Below are positions 1 through 8,915 of a stretch of 64,000 bases of DNA, in pieces (position 1 is the stretch's first letter; every line of letters begins with the position of its first letter). Under the pieces are notes generated by a model. That model saw nothing but the letters and a program-made list of their open reading frames with translations. It did no database searches and had not been told where the DNA came from. The position numbers were made by a program, and so were the translations under genes. The DNA is from Terriglobia bacterium (GTDB lineage Bacteria > Acidobacteriota > Terriglobia > Bryobacterales > Bryobacteraceae), in NCBI GenBank assembly GCA_021324185.1, contig JAJPJN010000056.1, positions 1 to 64,000 of the forward strand, in the 5' to 3' direction.

Positions 1-473
1 AATGGGTCCACAACGCAAATACGTTCCTCCGGCGCACTGACCCTCGGTATCGCGCCTTCCGGCTGATTCTTGGGGAGGTATGGGAGAGATACCGGCGTCC
101 TATTTTCGTCGCCGAGACCGGGGCAGAAGACGACGAACGCGCCGGCTGGTTTAACTACATTTGCAACGAGGTCGCTGCGGCGCATGATCTCGGAGTCCCG
201 GTCCACGGAATTTGCATTTACCCGATTCTGAACCATCCGGGCTGGGTCGATGACCGGCATTGCTGCAACGGATTGTTCGACTATGCCGGCGCAAGCGGTC
301 ACCGCGAGGTCTACCAGCCGTTGGCGCAAGCAATTTTGGAACAGCAGCCCAGATTACTCGAAAGTTACCAACGCAATGAACTCCGCAAACACCAACCTAC
401 TGTGTCTATCTCACCTCCGCTGGGGGTTCGTTTTTCAGCGCCCGCAGCATCTCATGAGCCGCTTTGCACGTGA
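1..473 (+). CDS. Glycoside hydrolase (beta-glucosidase-like), C-terminal part
   Basis: This is the 3' end of a gene that begins before the window; codons are in frame from base 3 and the stop is at 471-473. The visible peptide has the end of a TIM-barrel glycosidase: the stretch IFVAETGAEDDERAGW carries a Glu at the place of the catalytic nucleophile, followed by GVPVHGICIYPILNHPGW and a DDRHC-NGLFDY segment. That pattern is typical of family-1-like glycosyl hydrolases found beside UDP-galactopyranose mutase and glycosyltransferase genes, which is exactly the context here. The last 98 bases overlap the start of the next gene in another frame. The substrate is unknown; a role in trimming or building a cell-surface glycan is inferred from the neighbours. 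Confidence 0.75.
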   Translation, partial: WVHNANTFLRRTDPRYRAFRLILGEVWERYRRPIFVAETGAEDDERAGWFNYICNEVAAAHDLGVPVHGICIYPILNHPGWVDDRHCCNGLFDYAGASGHREVYQPLAQAILEQQPRLLESYQRNELRKHQPTVSISPPLGVRFSAPAASHEPLCT

Positions 474-1551
474 TCGGCAAGTTTTGTTTTTTGAAGAACC
501 GGTATTTGAAGACGAGGCTCCACATTTGCGCCAATCCATCTGCGAAAAATCGGGCGTGCGCGTGTGTACACCGGTGTTACCTCCCGGATTCGCTACCGAA
601 CACGTAGCTGTCATTCAAGAGCAACTGCTTAGGTCCGTGTTGCAGGAGCAAAACATAGAAGAGTACAGCCTTTGGTATTACACCCCCATGGCACTTACTT
701 ACACCTCAAGCCTCAGGCCCGTACTGACTATCTACGATTGCATGGACGAATTATCCGCTTTCGCGGGCGCTCCTTCAGCAATGCGCGAAAACGAACAACG
801 ACTATTTCAACTCGCCGACCTGGTGTTTACAGGTGGGGCGAGCCTGTATGCCTCAAAGTGCAATCAACATCCGTCGGTGCATCTGTTTCCAAGTAGCGTT
901 GATGTGGCGCATTTCAGGCGTGCGCGCGAGATCAGCCAGGAACCGGAAGATCAATCCGGAATTGCCCACCCACGGCTAGGCTACGCGGGTGTGATTGACG
1001 AGCGGATGGATCTGGACTTGTTACGAACGGCAGCAGAAGCCCGGCCGAGCTGGCAATTTGTTTTCATAGGCCCCGTTGTGAAGATTGATCCTGCATTATT
1101 GCCCAGAAATCCAAATATTCATTATTTGGGCTTGAGGCCCTATTCAGAACTGCCGGCCTATTTTTCGGGTTGGGAAATTGGGATGCTGCCGTTCGCATTG
1201 AACGAATCGACACGATTCATTAGCCCCACGAAAACACCCGAGTATCTCGCCGCTGGTCTTCCTGTCATTTCGACTCCAATACGAGATGTGGTTTCGCCGT
1301 ATGGCGACCTTGGACTAGTGCGCATTGCGAACGGCCATAGTGAATTTCTCAGCGAGGCAGATTCAATGTTAAATAGTCCACTAAGTATCGACTTTGTGAC
1401 TCGCGTCGATCGGTTCTTGTCTCAATTTTCGTGGGACAAAACATGGAGAGAGATGAATGAACTTATGAAAAAGACGCTAACCCTCAAGCGTTCGCAAATT
1501 GCCCGAAGCGCCAGCCTGGCCGCTGTTCCCAAAGGCGCCAGCCATGTTTGA
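376..1551 (+). CDS. Glycosyltransferase, GT4/family-1-like
   Basis: A soluble glycosyltransferase of about 391 residues with a two-Rossmann (GT-B) layout. The N-terminus has LRWGFVFQRPQHLMSRF, a motif typical of a teichuronic/exopolysaccharide transferase group. The C-terminal half carries FIGPVVKI, NIHYLGLRPYSELPAYF and the donor-binding stretch SPTKTPEYLAAGLPVIST. The frame is open from 250, but the ATG at 376 is the sensible start because homology-like sequence begins there. It overlaps the glycosidase upstream and ends overlapping the mutase by 8 bases (ATGTTTGA), so the three genes are probably translated as one operon. Acceptor and donor are unknown; galactofuranose transfer is possible given the mutase next door but is not shown. 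Confidence 0.8.
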   Translation: MNSANTNLLCLSHLRWGFVFQRPQHLMSRFARDRQVLFFEEPVFEDEAPHLRQSICEKSGVRVCTPVLPPGFATEHVAVIQEQLLRSVLQEQNIEEYSLWYYTPMALTYTSSLRPVLTIYDCMDELSAFAGAPSAMRENEQRLFQLADLVFTGGASLYASKCNQHPSVHLFPSSVDVAHFRRAREISQEPEDQSGIAHPRLGYAGVIDERMDLDLLRTAAEARPSWQFVFIGPVVKIDPALLPRNPNIHYLGLRPYSELPAYFSGWEIGMLPFALNESTRFISPTKTPEYLAAGLPVISTPIRDVVSPYGDLGLVRIANGHSEFLSEADSMLNSPLSIDFVTRVDRFLSQFSWDKTWREMNELMKKTLTLKRSQIARSASLAAVPKGASHV

Positions 1552-2701
1552 TTACCTGGTGGTGGGTGCAGGATTTGCGGGAGCTGTTGTCGCCGAGAGG
1601 ATGGCGCGTGCGTTCGGAAAAAAAGTGCTCCTCGTGGACCGCCGGAATCATATCGGCGGAAACGCGTATGACCACTACAATGAAGCCGGCCTGTTGGTCC
1701 ATCGTTACGGTCCCCATATATTCCATACAAATTCCGAGCAGGTATTCCAGTATTTGTCGCAATTTACAACCTGGAGGTGTTATGAGCACCGCGTGCTTGC
1801 TTACGTTGATGGGAAACTGGTTCCCATTCCAATTAATCTCGACACCGTCAATTTGATCTATGACTTAAATCTGCAAACAGAAGAAGAAGTGGCTGAGTTT
1901 TTTGCTTCTCGCGCCGAAGATCGTGGCCACTCCAGAACATCGGAAGATGTGGTGGTCAGTAAAGTAGGCCGCGACTTGTATGAGAAGCTGTTCCGGAATT
2001 ATACGAGAAAACAGTGGGGCAAAGATCCTTCGGAGTTGGACGCGTCAGTGACTGCACGTATTCCGGTGCGCACGAATCGTGACGACCGGTATTTCGGCGA
2101 TCGCTATCAGGCAATGCCTCGCCACGGCTATACACGGATGTTTGAAAATATGCTCGATCATCCAAATATTGCGTTTGAGCTAGGCTGTGATTTCCGGGAC
2201 ATCGTGGATGATGTCAGCTTCCGCGAAATTATTTACACCGGACCAGTGGACGAGTTTTTCGATTTCTGTTACGGCGAGTTGCCATATCGGTCACTGCGGT
2301 TTGAGCACGAAACTCTCGATATGGAGTTTCTTCAACCCGTTGCTGTGATCAACTACCCGAACGATCACGCTTATACCCGAGTTACTGAGTTCAAGCATTT
2401 AACCGGGCAGGGGCATCGCAAGACGAGCGTAGTCTACGAATATCCGGGGGATGAAGGCGATCCTTACTACCCGGTTCCAAACGCTGCAAACGCCGCTCTT
2501 TACAAACGTTACGCCGAATTAGCAAGCGCGACAGAGGGTGTCCATTTCGTCGGGCGGCTGGCTACATACAAGTACTACAATATGGATCAAGTCGTCGCCC
2601 AAGCGCTCACGCTGGTGAAGCAACTGGCGGCGGGTTATCGGGCGCGCCACAGCGTCTCGGCAAACGGCCATTCCTGGTCAACCCAAGCGGTTAGTGCCTG
2701 A
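1544..2701 (+). CDS. glf: UDP-galactopyranose mutase
   Basis: A flavoenzyme that interconverts UDP-galactopyranose and UDP-galactofuranose, giving the donor for galactofuranose-containing surface glycans. The protein of 385 residues opens with the FAD-binding GAGFAGAVVAERMA motif directly after the start, followed by LLVDRRNHIGGNAYD and RYGPHIFHTN, all hallmarks of the family, and has the later YTRKQWG and PVAVINYPNDHAYTR segments. The ATG at 1544 is chosen over the longer frame because the Rossmann motif begins 7 residues in. Its 3' end overlaps the convergent egtD gene by 67 bases, so the last 20 or so codons of both genes share DNA. Confidence 0.95.
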   Translation: MFDYLVVGAGFAGAVVAERMARAFGKKVLLVDRRNHIGGNAYDHYNEAGLLVHRYGPHIFHTNSEQVFQYLSQFTTWRCYEHRVLAYVDGKLVPIPINLDTVNLIYDLNLQTEEEVAEFFASRAEDRGHSRTSEDVVVSKVGRDLYEKLFRNYTRKQWGKDPSELDASVTARIPVRTNRDDRYFGDRYQAMPRHGYTRMFENMLDHPNIAFELGCDFRDIVDDVSFREIIYTGPVDEFFDFCYGELPYRSLRFEHETLDMEFLQPVAVINYPNDHAYTRVTEFKHLTGQGHRKTSVVYEYPGDEGDPYYPVPNAANAALYKRYAELASATEGVHFVGRLATYKYYNMDQVVAQALTLVKQLAAGYRARHSVSANGHSWSTQAVSA

Positions 2702-3591
2702 AACCCGCTACACTGCGCGTATTCCTCCAGTTCCGTGCGTGTGAATTTGTGCGAAGATTCGGTCCAAATTGTCTCGCCCGCTTCGAAGTGGATTGCAGCA
2801 TCTAGTGCGGCAATATAGACTCGCTGGCGGCGGCAGCATACCAGGTGCATTTCGACACAACGCTCGCGTTCGTTCCAGCGTGCTTCGTGTCTGAAGCTCT
2901 TCAGGTCGAAATCGGCATCCAGTTCACGGTTAATACGGCCCAGTAAATTGAGGTTAAAAGCTGCTGTAACTCCTGTTGGGTCATCATAGGCCAGCAGCAT
3001 GCGATCTACATTTTTTATGAGATCAGCGCCGAGCAGGAATAAGTCACCCGGTAGCAGGTGAGATCTCAAGTCGCGCAGAAATTTTGGAATTTCATGACGA
3101 TCCAGGTTCCCAATAGAACTGCCCAAAAACAGTAGAAGCAGTTTCTGGTTTGGATCTCTGGTTTGTGCAATTTCAGCCAGACCACTTACCCAGTCGCCAC
3201 ACACCGGCCGGATTTCGCATATGCCTTGTAGCTCTTTTTCACACGAGAAAAGTGCCGCCCGCGAGACATCGATAGGGCGGTAGCAGACCGGGCCTGCGCC
3301 CCGGCACACGGCTTCGAGGACATATCTCGTTTTCTTGCCGCTGCCGCTGCCTAGCTCTGCCACGGTCGCCGTGCGGCCCGCGCGTACGGCGATTTCTGCT
3401 GCATGTACACGCAATAGCCGTTGGTCGGCGCGCGTTAAGCCATATTCGGGCAACAACGTAATGGCTTCGAATAGCGCGCTTCCAATGTCATCGTAGAAAT
3501 AACGTGGTGATAATGTCTTCCTTGGCGCAGAGAGGCCCTGCTGGACGCTGAGTGCGAAAGCAGAGAGCTGCGGCTGAGCGGAGATTGACAC
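2635..3591 (-). CDS. egtD: L-histidine N-alpha-methyltransferase (EgtD)
   Basis: SAM-dependent enzyme that trimethylates histidine to hercynine, the first step of ergothioneine synthesis. The 318-residue length fits the family. Visible hallmarks are LSPRYFYDDIGSALFEAIT near the N-terminus, the SAM-binding ELGSGSGKKTRYVLEA, the acidic-strand region YRPIDVSRAAL, LLLFLGSSIGNLDR and the C-terminal HKFTRTELEEYA. It starts at a GTG 12 bases after the end of egtB, so the two form an operon. The gene ends inside glf on the other strand. Histidine methylation rather than another small substrate is inferred from strong family resemblance and the adjacent EgtB. Confidence 0.92.
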   Translation of the reverse strand: MSISAQPQLSAFALSVQQGLSAPRKTLSPRYFYDDIGSALFEAITLLPEYGLTRADQRLLRVHAAEIAVRAGRTATVAELGSGSGKKTRYVLEAVCRGAGPVCYRPIDVSRAALFSCEKELQGICEIRPVCGDWVSGLAEIAQTRDPNQKLLLLFLGSSIGNLDRHEIPKFLRDLRSHLLPGDLFLLGADLIKNVDRMLLAYDDPTGVTAAFNLNLLGRINRELDADFDLKSFRHEARWNERERCVEMHLVCCRRQRVYIAALDAAIHFEAGETIWTESSHKFTRTELEEYAQCSGFQALTAWVDQEWPFAETLWRAR

Positions 3592-3603
3592 GCTGGTTCT
3601 GCT

Positions 3604-4845
3604 TTATCCAGCCCGCCCGTCGACGCAGCGAAACGTGGCATATACGTAGGGGTAATCGCGGCGAAACCAGTTTCGAAATGAAGAGCGAAGTAATCGTGCT
3701 GCGGTTCGTGGCGATCCACCCTTCAGAACGTTGTGTTCACCGTCGAAAAAATTGGCAGAGTAACCGGGATAAGTGGGAAGTGAACGGAAGCCCGGAAACG
3801 GGCCAAAGGTTGTGCTGGTCCATTCCCATCCATTGCCGGTGAGTTGGCTGACTCCGAATGCGCTGTCCCCGTCCGGCGTTGCTGTTACGCTTTCCGGATC
3901 CCAGCGTTTAAAATCGAAATTGCCGTACCGCCAGGCCGGAACGTCCTCGCCCCATGGGTACTCGCGGATATCTCCGGATGGGGTGCAGTAAGCGGCCCGG
4001 TGAAATTGTTCCTCCGCCGGAATACTTGCGCCGAGCCACTTGGCGTAACTTTCCGCCTGCTGCTCAGTAACGTACACGGGCCAATCAAGCGGCAGCGGAA
4101 TTTCTTGGAACATTCCGCGATAGAAAAGCTTGCCGTTGCGGCACATCCAGAAGTGCGGCATCGCGGCGCCTGCTTCTACAAAGCGAAGATACTCGCGATT
4201 GCTAACTTTGTATTTCTGGATGCGAAAAGCCGGCACCGGTCGGCGCACCTGCCCGAATTCGTTGTCCCAACCAAAGCCGCTGCCGTGCTTGCGGCCAAGG
4301 ATCGCCTCACCGGCCGGTATATCGCGCCATTCATTGCTGGGGCACGACCTGCTGTCGCTTTCCGGTTGCGCAATCTCGTCCGGAATATTCTTCAATTTGT
4401 AATCGAAATTGTGGAACATGTAGGCAAGGGTTTCCAAATGCATCTGCCGGTGTTCCAGGGCCATCAATACAATGTCTTCCGGACACTGATCTATCGCCTC
4501 GTCAACTCGTTTGCGGCATCGCCTCACATACGTGCGCACTTGCTCCAAGGACGGCCAATCGGCAGGTGTATCGGAAGGCAGATGTGCTGAATCCGGATCT
4601 ATACCGGCCTGAAATAAGGCGTCCAACGCAGCATCGGGCGACTCTTTTCCCGCGCCTTGGCGAGCGATCTTAATAGCATCGAAGCCATCCAAATGGCCGA
4701 TATAAAAGATCACGCGGTGGCGCTCGGCAATCGGCCTCTCATAAATCGCGTGTGGTTTTAGTACTTCGAAGAGCCGATCGCTTTGCATCCGTACCGCCTG
4801 AATGTGGGACAGCAATTTGCTCGCTGTTAGTTCTGCAACGGGCAT
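3604..4845 (-). CDS. egtB: EgtB-type hercynine sulfoxide synthase (DinB + FGE-sulfatase domain)
   Basis: Non-haem iron enzyme that joins a thiol to hercynine. The N-terminal DinB-like half (residues about 5-150) holds the iron ligands: an early His in FYIGHLDGFD and the H-x3-H-x-E motif HRQMHLETLAYMFHN. The C-terminal formylglycine-enzyme-like half has the entry motif DIPAGEAILGRK, FGWDNEFG, NREYLRFVEAGA, GNGWEWTSTTF and the closing SFRNWFRRDYPYVYATFRC. At 413 residues it is close to the usual length. It lies just upstream of egtD, so ergothioneine is the likely product. The selenoneine enzyme SenA is a close relative and cannot be excluded by eye, but no SenB or SenC is visible nearby. Confidence 0.88.
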   Translation of the reverse strand: MPVAELTASKLLSHIQAVRMQSDRLFEVLKPHAIYERPIAERHRVIFYIGHLDGFDAIKIARQGAGKESPDAALDALFQAGIDPDSAHLPSDTPADWPSLEQVRTYVRRCRKRVDEAIDQCPEDIVLMALEHRQMHLETLAYMFHNFDYKLKNIPDEIAQPESDSRSCPSNEWRDIPAGEAILGRKHGSGFGWDNEFGQVRRPVPAFRIQKYKVSNREYLRFVEAGAAMPHFWMCRNGKLFYRGMFQEIPLPLDWPVYVTEQQAESYAKWLGASIPAEEQFHRAAYCTPSGDIREYPWGEDVPAWRYGNFDFKRWDPESVTATPDGDSAFGVSQLTGNGWEWTSTTFGPFPGFRSLPTYPGYSANFFDGEHNVLKGGSPRTAARLLRSSFRNWFRRDYPYVYATFRCVDGRAG

Positions 4846-4940
4846 TTCTGGACAAATCTCCCCGGTCTTGGATGATGCACAACGTTCTTATGACGCCAAG
4901 GTGTTGCTCAACATAGCAGAAATTCTACGGGTTCGAAGCG

Positions 4941-6338
4941 CTAAGCATTTTTTTGGCCAGTTGGATCCAAAACCGATTTTGCGAACGCAAGAGCTTCATC
5001 GCGGGAATGAATCTCGCCTTCTAATTGAGCCGTTTCTACCGCATCCAGCGCCTGCCCGAGCGCCGGACCGGATTTGTATCCCGCTTCCAGGAGATCGCGG
5101 CCAGTGATAAGTCGGGGCGGCCGTATCTCCTCATGGCTGAGTTCTTGCATCATCGATTTTACATATTCATATGTGTCTGTATAGCCGTTGCTCGCCAGGC
5201 AATCCAGGCGATGAAGCTCTAAATGTTCTTCGAATTTTGGCAAGCGTAAGAAACGCTTCAGCGTGCTCGCACGCATCTGCCGTACGTCTTTAAACCGCAT
5301 GTGATTTGCGACTAAAGACGTTACCTGTTCCACATCATCATTGCAAAACCGCAGTTGGGAGAGCCTTTTTCGAGCTATTTCCGCTCCCGCTTCGGCGTGA
5401 CCATCAAAGCGAATGCGGTCCGCAATTCGAAACGTAGGCGGCTTGCCGGCATCATGCAACAGCACGCCCAACGCAAGCGTTGGGGTGGGATCGCGCAGTT
5501 GTTCCAGCATGAGCAGCACATGCGTCCAGACGTCACCTTCCGGATGAAATTCCGGCGGCTGCTGAACCCCTTGGAGTGCCTTGATCTCAGGCAGAATTTG
5601 AATCAGCAGATTCGTTTCATCCAGCAGCTCGAATCCTCGACGTGCGTTCCCCCCGGTGAGAATGCGGAGGATCTCATCCCGGATGCGTTCGGCGGAAATC
5701 CTGCAAATCAAAGGCGCCAGCCGCTGAATGGCAGCCAGCGTATTCGGCTCGATCACAAATCCAAAACGTGCCGCAAAGCGGACGGCGCGCAGCATGCGCA
5801 AATGATCTTCGGTAAACCGGCGCCCCGGATCTCCAATCGCGCGAATTATTTTATTTTGAAAATCCGCCTGGCCATTCACAAAATCTAGAACGCGGCCCGA
5901 AATCGGGTCCTCCATCAGCGCATTGATCGTGAAATCGCGACGTTGCGCGTCGAGGGCAGGATCTGTCTCAAAGCGAACCTGATCCGGATGGCGGCCATCG
6001 GCATAGGCAGTCTCGCTGCGGAAGGTGGCGACCTCGACATGCACGCCACCTGGGGACCCGACGAGTACTACGCCAAAGTGAGCGCCGACCGTCTGTGAGC
6101 CTGGAAAATAGGAAAGGATCTGCCGTGGTGTCGCGCTGGTGCTGATGTCGTAATCCTTGGGCACGTTGCCCAGCAGACGGTCCCGCACGCAGCCCCCGAC
6201 GAGATAAGCGTCATGCCCGTGGCCGCGCAACGCTACTATGATTTCCCTGGCCAGACGTTCGTGAGGTGTATTTTGCTGAGCCGAACTGAAATCAGGCGTG
6301 TTCGCTTTTGACCTTCTTGCGGATCTGGGCCGCTGCAT
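4941..6338 (-). CDS. cca: CCA tRNA nucleotidyltransferase / poly(A) polymerase family
   Basis: Class II nucleotidyltransferase that adds or repairs the 3' CCA of tRNAs. The head domain shows AYLVGGCVRDRLLGNVPKDYDIST with the catalytic Asp pair, and the RRDFTINALMEDP motif. The RNA-binding part has DHLRMLRAVRFAARFGF. The C-terminal region has an HD phosphohydrolase motif (LGVLLHDAGKP) and its companion LVANHMRF. The 465-residue size suits the HD-containing subgroup. The ATG at 6338 lies inside the upstream small gene (47-base overlap). A CCA-carrying tRNA-Phe sits 418 bases further on the other strand, which is probably coincidence. Confidence 0.93.
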   Translation of the reverse strand: MQRPRSARRSKANTPDFSSAQQNTPHERLAREIIVALRGHGHDAYLVGGCVRDRLLGNVPKDYDISTSATPRQILSYFPGSQTVGAHFGVVLVGSPGGVHVEVATFRSETAYADGRHPDQVRFETDPALDAQRRDFTINALMEDPISGRVLDFVNGQADFQNKIIRAIGDPGRRFTEDHLRMLRAVRFAARFGFVIEPNTLAAIQRLAPLICRISAERIRDEILRILTGGNARRGFELLDETNLLIQILPEIKALQGVQQPPEFHPEGDVWTHVLLMLEQLRDPTPTLALGVLLHDAGKPPTFRIADRIRFDGHAEAGAEIARKRLSQLRFCNDDVEQVTSLVANHMRFKDVRQMRASTLKRFLRLPKFEEHLELHRLDCLASNGYTDTYEYVKSMMQELSHEEIRPPRLITGRDLLEAGYKSGPALGQALDAVETAQLEGEIHSRDEALAFAKSVLDPTGQKNA

Positions 6339-6657
6339 GTCCGTCGGGCGGCGTTTCCGCTTGCATGGCCTGTGCCGCTTCCTGGGCGTCAGCTTCCGCT
6401 TTCTTCAGCTCTTTCTTGGATGGTGGCGGCTGCTCGTGCCGGTAATCATGGTCGTGATAACAGGTCCGGCACCGGACTTTTGCTGCCTCGCCATTCACGA
6501 TGGAGACGATGGAGTGGTTAGTGATGCGGCGGCACTTGACGCAATGGTCGTCAATGATATCGCCTAGTCGCTGTTCACCCATGCAAAGAACGCCGTCATG
6601 CGCGAGTATATCAGGAAGCGTAGTCAGCGCGGTTCGTAATCTTGTGCGGGACTGCAC
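6292..6657 (-). CDS. Small putative zinc-ribbon protein
   Basis: An uncharacterised protein of 121 residues if it starts at the GTG at 6657, or 96 residues from the ATG at 6582, which directly precedes the conserved-looking part. It has two CxxC pairs, DDHCVKCRRIT and VRCRTCYHDHDYRH, that could hold one zinc ion, followed by a basic and Ala/Lys-rich tail (PPPSKKELKKAEADAQEAAQAM) likely to be helical. It overlaps the CCA enzyme start by 47 bases, suggesting a shared transcript. A role in RNA or nucleic-acid binding is only a guess from the zinc ribbon and the neighbour. Confidence 0.6.
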   Translation of the reverse strand: MQSRTRLRTALTTLPDILAHDGVLCMGEQRLGDIIDDHCVKCRRITNHSIVSIVNGEAAKVRCRTCYHDHDYRHEQPPPSKKELKKAEADAQEAAQAMQAETPPDGHAAAQIRKKVKSEHA

Positions 6658-6755
6658 GGCTGGTACTCTTTGCTAAACTGAAGCTTCGCGCCCGCTTGGC
6701 TGCCCGGGCGACGCTGGTATGCCGGTTGCCAACCCGCGGCGCAGCCTACATCCAC

Positions 6756-6831
6756 GGCCAGGTAGCTCAGTTGGTAGAGCGCAGCCCTGAAAAGGCTGGC
6801 GTCGGCGGTTCGATTCCGTCCCTGGCCACCA
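6756..6831 (+). tRNA. tRNA-Phe (GAA)
   Basis: A 76-base tRNA with encoded CCA. The acceptor stem GGCCAGG (6756-6762) pairs with CCTGGCC (6821-6827), followed by discriminator A and CCA. The D arm is GCTC-agttggta-GAGC, the anticodon stem CAGCC/GGCTG encloses the loop CTGAAAA with anticodon GAA, and the T arm is GGCGG-TTCGATT-CCGTC. A degraded phage-type integrase lies immediately downstream with its 3' end facing the tRNA, so the 3' part of this tRNA was probably an attachment site. Confidence 0.97.
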
Positions 6832-6869
6832 CATTCTAAAGAACTTAGCAGCGGCCCCTCTTCCTCACT

Positions 6870-7971
6870 TTAGCTCGAGGACACAATCCGGACACATCGG
6901 CGAGGTTCTCTTCGCGTGTCCGTTTTCTTTTCGTTATTTGCGGCTCTGAGCAGGCACCACATCTCGCGCGCCGTGCTTCCCGTCCGGGCGATATGCTGGC
7001 GCGCCGGCTTCGCATACCGCTCTGTCATCTTCATACTTGAATGGCAAGAATCTTGGCGAGCTCGTAGAGATCGCCGTCGTTCATCATGTACCAACTCGCG
7101 AACGTGTGGCGAAGATCGTGGAACCGGAAAATCCACACGCCCGCCGTTATCCCTTCGCGCCGGGCTTCGGAGGGAAAATGTAGTCAGCGCCCAATACGAC
7201 CGGATATCGTCGGAATTCGGCAGCCACTTCCGGCGTGAGTGGCACATAACGGAAGCGCCCGCCCTTCAGCCTAGACCGGACTGTGATCAGGGATTCGTCA
7301 TAAAGAATATCGCTCCACTTCAGAGCGAAGATCTCACCCATGCGCATCCCTGTTGTCAGCGCGATTAGGACGATCAGCCGAAGGCGAAGGAACGTTCGGT
7401 TGATCGCCTTGGTCCCTTTCGGTACAGCTTCTCATCCAACACCTTCATCAGCCGGCTCAGCTCTTCCTTCGAAAGATACCGGTTTCGCTCGTCATCTGGG
7501 CGTTTCACCTCGCCGTGATCGGCCGGATTCCGGTCGATGCCGGTTTCCTTGGACCAGATTGTCGCGCCTTCTCCATCATGTGATGCATGACATTGAAGTG
7601 CCGCACGGCTGTCCCCGGAGATAGCCCCGCTTAACGGTCAAGTTCTCGTACCATCGCGTTATCTCTGTTCCATCCACCTCCTCACAACCATGTGGCAGGG
7701 TTCGTCGAGATACCCTCGACGACGCTCTTCTGTCGCGTGTGCGATTTCTTCTTGCGGCCGTAGACCTTCCAATACCGGTCGATGAGCGTGGACATCCGGC
7801 AATTGACGACTCGCCTGACATCGAGGGGGCGATTTTCATCGCGTGCGCTGAGCTTTTTTCACTCGATTTTCTGGCCAGTTCGTATGACCTGTGCACGAGC
7901 GCCGACTTCTGTCTGCCTCCTTCCCACCATCGGATTTTGAACACTCCATCCGACTTCTTCTCAATGGACAT
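6870..7971 (-). pseudogene. Tyrosine recombinase (phage/island integrase), frameshifted
   Basis: The remains of an integrase spread over several frames. It starts at an ATG at 7971 behind a good ribosome site (AAAGGAGAT) with MSIEKKSDGVFKIRWWEGG, a usual integrase N-terminal sheet. The middle has VDGTEITRWYENLTVKRG, then TTGMRMGEIFALKWSDI (7290-7350), the box with the first catalytic Arg. A frame change gives RFHDLRHTFASWYM, the HxxR box, and another gives SSMKMTERYAK with the nucleophile Tyr. All catalytic boxes are recognisable but at least three frameshifts and one stop break the frame. Placement just 3' of tRNA-Phe with the gene end facing the tRNA is the classic arrangement for tRNA-integrated elements. 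Confidence 0.9.
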
Positions 7972-7988
7972 TCGCGATCTCCTTTCAG

Positions 7989-8201
7989 TCAATGATTTTG
8001 AACGCATGCTTCAACAAAGCGCTCCAGCGCTTTAATGTCGAACCGCAACGCTCGGCCAACCTTGACCGAGGGGACATCCCGCAACCGGGCCTTCCTGTAC
8101 ACTGTGTCAACATTCAGGCCGAGAAACCGGGCGGCCTCCTCGACTTTCAGGAGCCGCTTACCGATATCACCATTGGATACCGCAGGTCAACTGGCAGCCA
8201 T
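7989..8201 (-). pseudogene. Excisionase/MerR-like helix-turn-helix protein with early stop
   Basis: A 70-codon frame with a strong ribosome site (GGAGG at about 8208-8212) and an ATG at 8201, but codon 5 is TGA. After it the frame reads GKRLLKVEEAARFLGLNVDT then VYRKARLRDVPSVKVGRALRF and ends DIKALERFVEACVQNH. This is the standard excisionase-family HTH (KVEEAARFL for the first helix, PSVKVGRALRF for the wing). It sits 17 bases upstream of the integrase, the normal place for a directionality factor. No good start codon lies after the TGA, so the gene is probably dead unless the stop is read through or the base is a sequencing error. Confidence 0.75.
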
Positions 8202-8212
8202 GTGCACCTCCT

Positions 8213-8570
8213 CTAATCCGCGCTGGGTCGCCCATTGCCATGCTCGGCGGCGCACGCGCGAAAGAAATCATTTGTGGCGAAATTCTTGGTTTCAGGCTTC
8301 GCCTCGGATGCAATCCGGGATCGCTTCTGGGAGCGGTGAATCGAGGCGTTCAGGCCGCTCCAGCGCATCCAGCAGTTGGAGACCAGCTTCGCGCATTTGA
8401 TCGGTATGCGGCGCGAACTGTTCTGTGTGTTTGATCGCGAAACGGATTCGGTCGATGGCAACGCGCGCTTAGTAGGCCATCTCGAACTCCATCTCGGTTG
8501 GGCGGGCGTGACACTGCGATTCAATCTGGGCAATGATGTTCTCGATCTCGCGTCTCATTCGGTTTCGACC
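8213..8570 (-). pseudogene. Degenerate hypothetical gene of the integrated element
   Basis: Reading the minus strand from about 8570 gives MRREIENIIAQIESQ and then TEMEFEMAY followed by a stop; the same frame continues with ARVAIDRIRFAIKHTEQFAPHTDQM and REAGLQLLDALERPERLD before ending near 8290. The composition is that of a small helical protein broken by one in-frame stop. The family was not recognised. It belongs to the same decayed element as the integrase. Confidence 0.35.
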
Positions 8571-8915
8571 TCCGCAGCCGGCGCGCCGGCTGCATACCAC
8601 TAGCCCGCAGAAGTTGCCGGGCGGCATCTGGAGTATGCAGTCGCCATTTGGCGACCCTAAGCGAGCATCGTAGGCGCGCTGCTTGATTTCTCCAAAAGTG
8701 GCGGCTTCGCTTTTACACGTCAGAGACGAAGTGTGCGGCAGGACGGGATGCTATTTTCATAGCCGTGGAAGCCGGCGTGAGCATTCTGTCAATTGGGCAA
8801 GTGCTCTTGGGCAGGGACAAATATTCTCGGACTTTTTGTCGGGGCACAGCAGAATACCGTAGCCAGCGAGTATGCCACCTCGGTTCAATGCATTCGTGAA
8901 ACCTGCACCTCGCGT

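Noticed and set aside
3844-4590. A 248-codon frame opposite egtB
   Set aside because: It is the antisense of a well-supported gene and shows no family features.
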